DNA from: Aquificaceae bacterium
GTDB lineage: Bacteria; Aquificota; Aquificia; Aquificales; Aquificaceae
NCBI GenBank assembly: GCA_015487365.1
Contig: WFPT01000083.1
Location: 1-5,169 of the forward strand
Length of the DNA stretch: 5,169 nucleotides
Reading direction: 5' to 3'
In this document: positions 1-3,279 of the stretch, piece after piece
Layout of the letters: the number at the start of each line of letters is the position of its first letter
Numbering within the stretch: the first letter of the stretch is position 1
Position numbers and translations under genes: made by a program
The notes under the pieces: model-generated
Databases searched by the model: none
What the model saw: only the letters and a program-made list of their open reading frames with translations
What the model was told of the DNA's origin: nothing

Positions 1-371
1 ACCTCCGCCTCATCCCTTGAAAGCTTTAAAATACCCCCCCGACTGTCTTCTACCTTCAAGTCCTCAACCCTTAAAAGTTGGTTTTCTTTAAATTCTTTAC
101 CTAAAACTTTGCCACCCCTTAAAACCACTATCACCAAATCACCCTCCCTTAGGCCTTCCCCTTTAACCTTTACCCTCTTAAAACCTAAATGCACCTCCAC
201 TTCCCCCGGTAAGACCTTTACTACCTCACCAACGAAGGCGTCCCTTATGTGCAGGTTAAACTCGTCCAAAACCGCCTCTACGGACCTTTCGTTTAAAACC
301 CTTAAAAGCTCTTCTTCGTCAACCTTACCCAAATCCACAAACTCCCCTAACCACGAAAGGGCTATCCTCAT
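1..371 (-). CDS. pheT: Phenylalanyl-tRNA synthetase beta subunit, N-terminal part (3' end beyond the window)
   Basis: PheT pairs with PheS in the cytoplasmic (alpha-beta)2 enzyme that charges tRNA-Phe with phenylalanine. The visible 123 residues begin MRIALSWLGEFVDL, the typical PheT opening (M-x-I-x-x-x-WLxEFVDL). A VEAV stretch near residue 31 and FVGEVVKV near 46-53 match the start of the tRNA-binding domain, and SRGGILKLSRDEA (110-122) matches the family's SGIIELPxDA element. ATG at 371 is the only start: an in-frame TAA lies 12 bases upstream and no Shine-Dalgarno is visible. The tRNA-binding domain is odd. It lacks the HPNADxL, CGAPN and GxxSxGMxCS motifs and is about 20 residues shorter than in E. 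coli. The gene diverges from the peroxiredoxin gene with 20 bp between starts. Fairly sure of the family; the catalytic B domains lie outside the window. Confidence 0.85.
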   Translation of the reverse strand, partial: MRIALSWLGEFVDLGKVDEEELLRVLNERSVEAVLDEFNLHIRDAFVGEVVKVLPGEVEVHLGFKRVKVKGEGLREGDLVIVVLRGGKVLGKEFKENQLLRVEDLKVEDSRGGILKLSRDEAE

Positions 372-375
372 AAGG

Positions 376-383
376 AATATATT
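376..383. promoter_or_regulatory. Palindromic AT box, candidate bidirectional -10 for pheT and the peroxiredoxin gene
   Basis: AATATATT is self-complementary, so it presents TATATT as a -10 hexamer on the plus strand (378-383) and on the minus strand (381-376). Usual -10 to start spacing puts transcription starts near 389-391 and 368-370, almost on the two start codons (392 and 371). No convincing -35 is seen on either side. An alternative minus-strand -10 is TAAAAT at 386-381. Inferred from sequence only. Confidence 0.45.
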
Positions 384-391
384 TTAAAGTT

Positions 392-838
392 ATGATGGTT
401 GAAGAGGGTAAGGAAGCCCCCGACTTTTGCTTAAAGGGTATAGACCCACAGGGAGAGGAGGGGAATTTTTGCCTTTCCCATTTTAGGGGTAAAAGGGTAA
501 TCCTCTACTTTTATCCAAGGGATAACACTCCCGGTTGCACCCTTGAAGCCTGCGATTTTAGGGACAATATGGACAGGATAAGCTCCTTAGGCTATGTGGT
601 TGTAGGGGTCAGTCCCGATTCGGTTAGCTCCCACAAGAGGTTTAGAGAAAAGCACTCCTTAAACTTTTACCTCCTTTCGGACGAAGGTAAGGAGGTGGCA
701 AAAAGTTATGGGGTTTTAGATGGTAAAAACCGGATACTTAGGAGCACCTTTTTAATAGACGAAGGGGGTAAGGTTTTAAGGGTTTGGAAGAGGGTAAGGG
801 CAAAGGGCCACGTTGAGGAGCTTCTAAATTTCCTCTGA
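392..838 (+). CDS. bcp: Thioredoxin-dependent peroxiredoxin, BCP/PrxQ family
   Basis: A cytoplasmic thiol peroxidase that reduces H2O2 and organic hydroperoxides and is recycled by thioredoxin. The 148-residue protein has family length and a single thioredoxin fold. The active-site block FYPRDNTPGCTLEAC gives Thr46, peroxidatic Cys49 and resolving Cys54; the C-x4-C spacing marks the atypical 2-Cys PrxQ subgroup. Arg117 in LRSTFLID is the expected active-site arginine. VVVGVSPDS (69-77) and LLSDEGKEVAKSYGV (94-108) are also typical. Cys13 and Cys27 are extra and have no known role. ATG at 392 or 395 is equally possible; no Shine-Dalgarno lies at useful distance, so the message may be nearly leaderless. 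It diverges from pheT and overlaps the convergent downstream gene by 15 bases. Function by family knowledge is very likely. Confidence 0.95.
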   Translation: MMVEEGKEAPDFCLKGIDPQGEEGNFCLSHFRGKRVILYFYPRDNTPGCTLEACDFRDNMDRISSLGYVVVGVSPDSVSSHKRFREKHSLNFYLLSDEGKEVAKSYGVLDGKNRILRSTFLIDEGGKVLRVWKRVRAKGHVEELLNFL

Positions 839-1120
839 GCCCCTTACTTTTATATCTAAGTCCGTTTTCCTGGGGTAGTTTTCCCAGAGCTTGTAGTATT
901 CGCTTGCAAGCTCCTCCTGACCTAAGGCTAAGTTTATGAGGTAGAGGAGGTAAAACTTTTCGTAGCAATCGGGGGCAAGCTGTAAAAACTTGCTGGCTTC
1001 TAAGTATTTAAACTCGCATATATATCTGAAAGCCAAACTAAGGGGCTCCTTACCTTTAAAGTCCTCCTTTTTTAATCTTCTTCCCTCCCTCTCTAAGATT
1101 ATCCTAAGTTTTAGCCTCAA
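824..1120 (-). CDS. Small TPR-like helical protein of unknown function
   Basis: I do not recognise a named family. The 98 residues are predicted to be nearly all helical, starting with a basic segment (residues 1-25, rich in Lys/Arg/Glu). Two TPR-like helical hairpins follow: one around 28-51 (LAFRYICEFKYLEASKF...LAPD) and one around 57-82 (LLYLINLALGQEELASEYY...NYP), with the Leu-Gly, Ala, Tyr and terminal Pro positions of a TPR. There is no signal peptide or membrane segment. Start: the only available codon is TTG at 1120, which overlaps the Nudix stop as TTGA and is preceded by AGGTGG (1129-1124). That points to translational coupling as last gene of the tsf operon. Its final 15 bases overlap the 3' end of the convergent peroxiredoxin gene. 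A protein-protein adaptor is conceivable but unproven; that it is a real gene rests on coupling and codon use. Confidence 0.75.
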   Translation of the reverse strand: MRLKLRIILEREGRRLKKEDFKGKEPLSLAFRYICEFKYLEASKFLQLAPDCYEKFYLLYLINLALGQEELASEYYKLWENYPRKTDLDIKVRGSEEI

Positions 1121-1524
1121 AGCCCACCTATAAAGTCCCTCAGTATCTTTGCGTGGTCAAAGACCAACTCCTCAAAGGGTATATCCTCCAACTTAAAGAC
1201 CAAGCTCTCCTTTGCATCGCTACCCGCCTTAGGTAAGGAGTTTGCCCTACATATAAAGACTAAGCTAACCACGTGAAACCTTGGGTCCCTGTCGGGCTCC
1301 GAATAGACCTTAAAGAGTCTTTCTATCTTAACTTCTAAGTTTAGCTCCTCCTTCATCTCCCTCTTTAAGGCATCCTCAACCCTTTCACCCACTTCAACGA
1401 AACCTCCCGGCAAGGCAAGCCCTATGGGTGGGTTCTTCCTCCTTATTAAGACTATGCCCTCAAACTTACCTTTTAAGAATACCTTCACTATTCCGTCCAC
1501 CGCAAGGTAGGGGGTCCTTACCAT
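1117..1524 (-). CDS. Nudix hydrolase, ADP-ribose pyrophosphatase type
   Basis: Nudix enzymes cleave nucleoside diphosphates linked to another group; this one most resembles ADP-ribose pyrophosphatases (ADP-ribose to AMP plus ribose 5-phosphate), acting in the cytoplasm with divalent metal. The Nudix box (Gx5Ex7REUxEExGU) spans residues 41-63: Gly41, Glu47, Arg55, Glu56, Glu59 and Glu60 are all in place, but the last Gly is Asn62, a variation common in this group. Other markers are [10 protein letters not shown] at the N-terminus, [11 protein letters not shown] (37-47) and [14 protein letters not shown] (74-87), which recall archaeal ADP-ribose pyrophosphatases such as M. jannaschii MJ1149. 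Length of 135 is short but complete for the fold. ATG at 1524 overlaps the hisB stop by 7 bases and has AAGGG 6 nt upstream. Third gene of the operon. Fold certain; substrate inferred. Confidence 0.9.
   Translation of the reverse strand: MVRTPYLAVDGIVKVFLKGKFEGIVLIRRKNPPIGLALPGGFVEVGERVEDALKREMKEELNLEVKIERLFKVYSEPDRDPRFHVVSLVFICRANSLPKAGSDAKESLVFKLEDIPFEELVFDHAKILRDFIGGL
1124..1129 (-). promoter_or_regulatory. Shine-Dalgarno AGGTGG supporting a TTG start
   Basis: On the minus strand AGGTGG is followed by GCT and then the TTG at 1120. The AGG core lies 6 nt from the start codon, inside the end of the Nudix gene. It is the main support for the unusual start of the 98-residue protein, as no ATG or GTG is available in that frame. 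Confidence 0.6.
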
Positions 1525-2099
1525 ACCTTTCCCTTGGTGGAGGGAGCTTCCTCTGAAACCAAACGAACGCTGTCTTTTAAGGACAGGGCAAAGGCCTTAA
1601 AGGAGGCCTCCGCTACGTGGTGCAACATCTTACCCTCCAATACCTTTAAGTGGGCTGTAATTAAGGCCCCTAAGCAAAAGCCCTTGAAGAACTCCCATAT
1701 GAGCTCAAAGTCAAATTCCGTTATCTTTCCCCTTAAATTTTTGTCCTCGTAAAAAAAGAGGGGCCTTCCGCTTATGTCCAAGGAGCAGAGGACTAAGGCT
1801 TCATCCATGGGAACTATACTAAAACCAAACCTCCTTATACCCTTTCCCTCCTTCAAGGCCTGTTTGAAGGCCATCCCTAAGGTAATCCCTACGTCCTCTA
1901 CAAGGTGATGGTGGGATACGTTAATGTCCCCTTCCGCGGAAACTTGTAGGTCAAACTGGGAGTGTTTTGAAAGGGTTTCAAGCATGTGGTTTAAAAAGCC
2001 AACGGGGGTTCTTATTAAATACTTGCCCCTCCCGTCCAAGTTTAAGAGGACCTTTACCTTCGTTTCCTTAGTTTCTCTAAAATACTCCGAGCTCCTCAT
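1518..2099 (-). CDS. hisB: Imidazoleglycerol-phosphate dehydratase (monofunctional)
   Basis: Catalyses the dehydration of imidazole glycerol phosphate to imidazole acetol phosphate, the sixth step of histidine synthesis, as a cytoplasmic Mn-dependent 24-mer. The 193 residues match the monofunctional enzyme, without the N-terminal phosphatase of enterobacterial HisB. Visible motifs are [17 protein letters not shown] (34-50), the metal-binding HHLVEDVG (64-71), PMDEAL (97-102), the second metal motif [13 protein letters not shown] (159-171) and the terminal PSTKG (186-190). The residue two before the second His-His pair, usually Asn, is Met158. ATG at 2099 overlaps the tsf stop as ATGA, and TAAGG lies 8 nt upstream, so translation is probably coupled to tsf. 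No other his gene is in view, consistent with dispersed his genes. Identification is secure. Confidence 0.97.
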   Translation of the reverse strand: MRSSEYFRETKETKVKVLLNLDGRGKYLIRTPVGFLNHMLETLSKHSQFDLQVSAEGDINVSHHHLVEDVGITLGMAFKQALKEGKGIRRFGFSIVPMDEALVLCSLDISGRPLFFYEDKNLRGKITEFDFELIWEFFKGFCLGALITAHLKVLEGKMLHHVAEASFKAFALSLKDSVRLVSEEAPSTKGKVW

Positions 2100-2926
2100 A
2101 GGCTAAACCTTACAAACCTTAAAACCTTAAAGCTTTCGTCCAACCCCCTCAGAAAGTCCTTAAACTTTTTCTTATCATCCCTTATGGCGGGTTGCTCCAT
2201 TAGGACCCTCTCTTCAAAGAACTTCCTAAGTCTCCCCTCAACTATTTTATCTACAACGTGGGGTGGCTTTCCCTCCGACAGAGCCTGCTTTTTTAAAATT
2301 TCCCTCTCCTTATTTAAAACTTCCTCAGGGACATCCTCCCTCTTGACAAAGTCTGGGGCCATGGCCACTATTTGCATAGCCACCTCCTTTGCCACCTCCT
2401 CCCCATCTTTTTGTGAGCTATATTCTAAGAGGGTGCCTATCTTGTCTCCGTGTTTGTAGGCAAAGAGCTTCCCCTCCTTGGCAACCATAACGTAAAATCT
2501 GTTCAGCCTTATGTTCTCCCCCAGCTTAGCTATGTATCCCTTTATGAGCTCGTCAAGGCTAACCCCTTCCACTTTAAGCTCCTTTACTTTATTAAAGTCC
2601 CCCTCACCTTCCTCCAAGTTTATGAGGGCCCTGGCTATTAAGTCCGATAGTTTCCTAAACTCTGAGTTTTGGGCCACAAAGTCCGTCTCACATAGGAGCT
2701 CCAAGATGACCCCCCTACTTTTATCCTCACTTAAAAGGGTTTTTACTATTCCCTCCTTAGTTTCCCTACCCGCCTTTTTCTCAGCCTTGGCTAAGCCCTT
2801 AACCCTCAAAATTTCCTTTGCCTTCTCAAAGTCCCCGTTTGCCTCCTCCAAGGCCTTCTTACAGTCCAGTATCCCCGCTCCGGTCATTTCCCTCAGTCTC
2901 TTAACGTCCTCGGGTTTTACCTTCAT
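2096..2926 (-). CDS. tsf: Translation elongation factor Ts
   Basis: EF-Ts is the cytoplasmic guanine-nucleotide exchange factor that regenerates EF-Tu-GTP. The protein has 276 residues from ATG 2926, close to the 283 of E. coli. In order: an N-terminal UBA-like domain with [16 protein letters not shown] (11-26, signature 1), the EF-Tu-contacting core with ETDFVAQ (80-86, signature 2), GENI (136-139), [13 protein letters not shown] (157-169), the coiled-coil region around 195-240, and the closing EQP (244-246) and RFVRF (270-274). An upstream TTG at 2944 would add six residues (MLKYLF), but it falls within the putative promoter (TGCTAAAAT) and family alignment favours the ATG. No Shine-Dalgarno precedes the ATG, so it may be leaderless. 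It leads the operon tsf-hisB-Nudix-TPR-like. The usual partner rpsB is absent. Identification is secure. Confidence 0.97.
   Translation of the reverse strand: MKVKPEDVKRLREMTGAGILDCKKALEEANGDFEKAKEILRVKGLAKAEKKAGRETKEGIVKTLLSEDKSRGVILELLCETDFVAQNSEFRKLSDLIARALINLEEGEGDFNKVKELKVEGVSLDELIKGYIAKLGENIRLNRFYVMVAKEGKLFAYKHGDKIGTLLEYSSQKDGEEVAKEVAMQIVAMAPDFVKREDVPEEVLNKEREILKKQALSEGKPPHVVDKIVEGRLRKFFEERVLMEQPAIRDDKKKFKDFLRGLDESFKVLRFVRFSL
2108..2112 (-). promoter_or_regulatory. Shine-Dalgarno TAAGG of hisB
   Basis: TAAGG on the minus strand, 8 nt before the hisB ATG and inside the last codons of tsf. With the ATGA overlap it suggests reinitiation by ribosomes finishing tsf. It contrasts with tsf itself, which has no such site. 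Confidence 0.5.
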
Positions 2927-2934
2927 AAAGAGGT

Positions 2935-2943
2935 ATTTTAGCA
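2935..2943 (-). promoter_or_regulatory. Candidate extended -10 promoter of the tsf operon
   Basis: The minus strand reads TGCTAAAAT: a TG extension and a five-of-six match to TATAAT (hexamer 2940-2935). The predicted transcription start near 2928 is about two bases before the tsf ATG at 2926. No good -35 is seen; at 17 bp spacing the hexamer would be 2963-2958, which overlaps the -10 of the opposite promoter. Prediction from sequence only. Confidence 0.5.
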
Positions 2944-2953
2944 AAAGTTTCCG

Positions 2954-2962
2954 TGCTATAAT
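2954..2962 (+). promoter_or_regulatory. Candidate extended -10 promoter of nuoK-PBP1A
   Basis: The plus strand reads TGCTATAAT, a perfect consensus extended -10 (hexamer 2957-2962). The predicted transcription start near 2969 leaves a leader of about three bases before the nuoK ATG at 2972. The -35 position at 17 bp spacing (2934-2939, TATTTT) is poor, as is tolerated with a TG extension. AGGA at 2963-2966 is well placed as a Shine-Dalgarno (5 nt from ATG) but would be transcribed only if the message starts further upstream. Confidence 0.6.
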
Positions 2963-2971
2963 AGGAAGTTA

Positions 2972-3274
2972 ATGGAGCTGGTAAAGCTCTACGTAATCTT
3001 GGGGATTTTCGTTTTCTTGGTGGGGCTTTTGGGTGTAGTAATAAGGAAGAACCTTATAACACTCCTTGTCAGCACCGAGCTAATGCTAAACGGGATAAAC
3101 CTGGTTCTCGTTGCCCTGGACAGATACTTTAAGAACGTGGAGGGTCAAATCCTTTCCCTCTTTGTAATGGCGGTTGCAGCTTCGGAGGTAGCAATAGGTT
3201 TAGGCCTTATCGTCTCCCTTTTTAGACTGAGGGGCTATGAGGGCTCTTCCGAAATAACCCACCTTAGAGAATAA
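2972..3274 (+). CDS. nuoK: NADH-quinone oxidoreductase subunit K
   Basis: NuoK is a small inner-membrane subunit of respiratory complex I, homologous to MrpC, and forms part of the proton path. The 100 residues match the family length. Three membrane helices are evident, about 3-24, 28-50 and 60-84. The key carboxylates are in place: Glu36 in LLVSTELMLNGINL (31-44) and Glu72 in VAASEVAIGLGL (68-79), the same positions as in E. coli NuoK. The C-terminal tail from 85 is short and polar. ATG at 2972 follows a consensus extended -10 by nine bases. The neighbours are unusual: tsf lies divergent upstream and a PBP1A gene follows 5 bp downstream, with no nuoJ or nuoL adjoining. Either complex I genes are split in this genome or this is an additional copy. 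An MrpC-type antiporter subunit is less likely, given the size and motifs. Confidence 0.95.
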   Translation: MELVKLYVILGIFVFLVGLLGVVIRKNLITLLVSTELMLNGINLVLVALDRYFKNVEGQILSLFVMAVAASEVAIGLGLIVSLFRLRGYEGSSEITHLRE

Positions 3275-3279
3275 AAACC

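Noticed and set aside
34..40. Seven-C run (seven G in pheT) as a slippage or phase-variation site; a similar seven-G run occurs at 3621-3627 in the PBP1A gene
   Set aside because: Both are in frame and encode conserved glycines (SRGG and QGGS); such runs are expected from the GGG codon preference here.
109..387. Plus-strand open frame upstream of the peroxiredoxin gene
   Set aside because: Lies opposite pheT; Thr/Ser/Lys-rich with no domain. The minus strand gives a clear PheT N-terminus.
815..835. GAGGA...TCCTC inverted repeat at the end of the peroxiredoxin gene as a terminator
   Set aside because: Only five base pairs with an 11-base loop and no following T run; too weak.
738..968. 76-codon minus-strand frame across the convergent gene ends
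   Set aside because: Overlaps both neighbours in another frame; arginine-, leucine- and proline-rich without motifs; no coupling to the operon.
2942..2944. TTG as tsf start, adding six residues
   Set aside because: It overlaps the TG of the putative extended -10, so it would lie upstream of the predicted message; EF-Ts proteins usually begin near the ATG at 2926.
2511..2972. 153-codon open frame on the plus strand opposite tsf
   Set aside because: Its translation is a serine-, leucine- and lysine-rich mirror of the tsf codons with no recognisable domain, and tsf on the other strand is certain.
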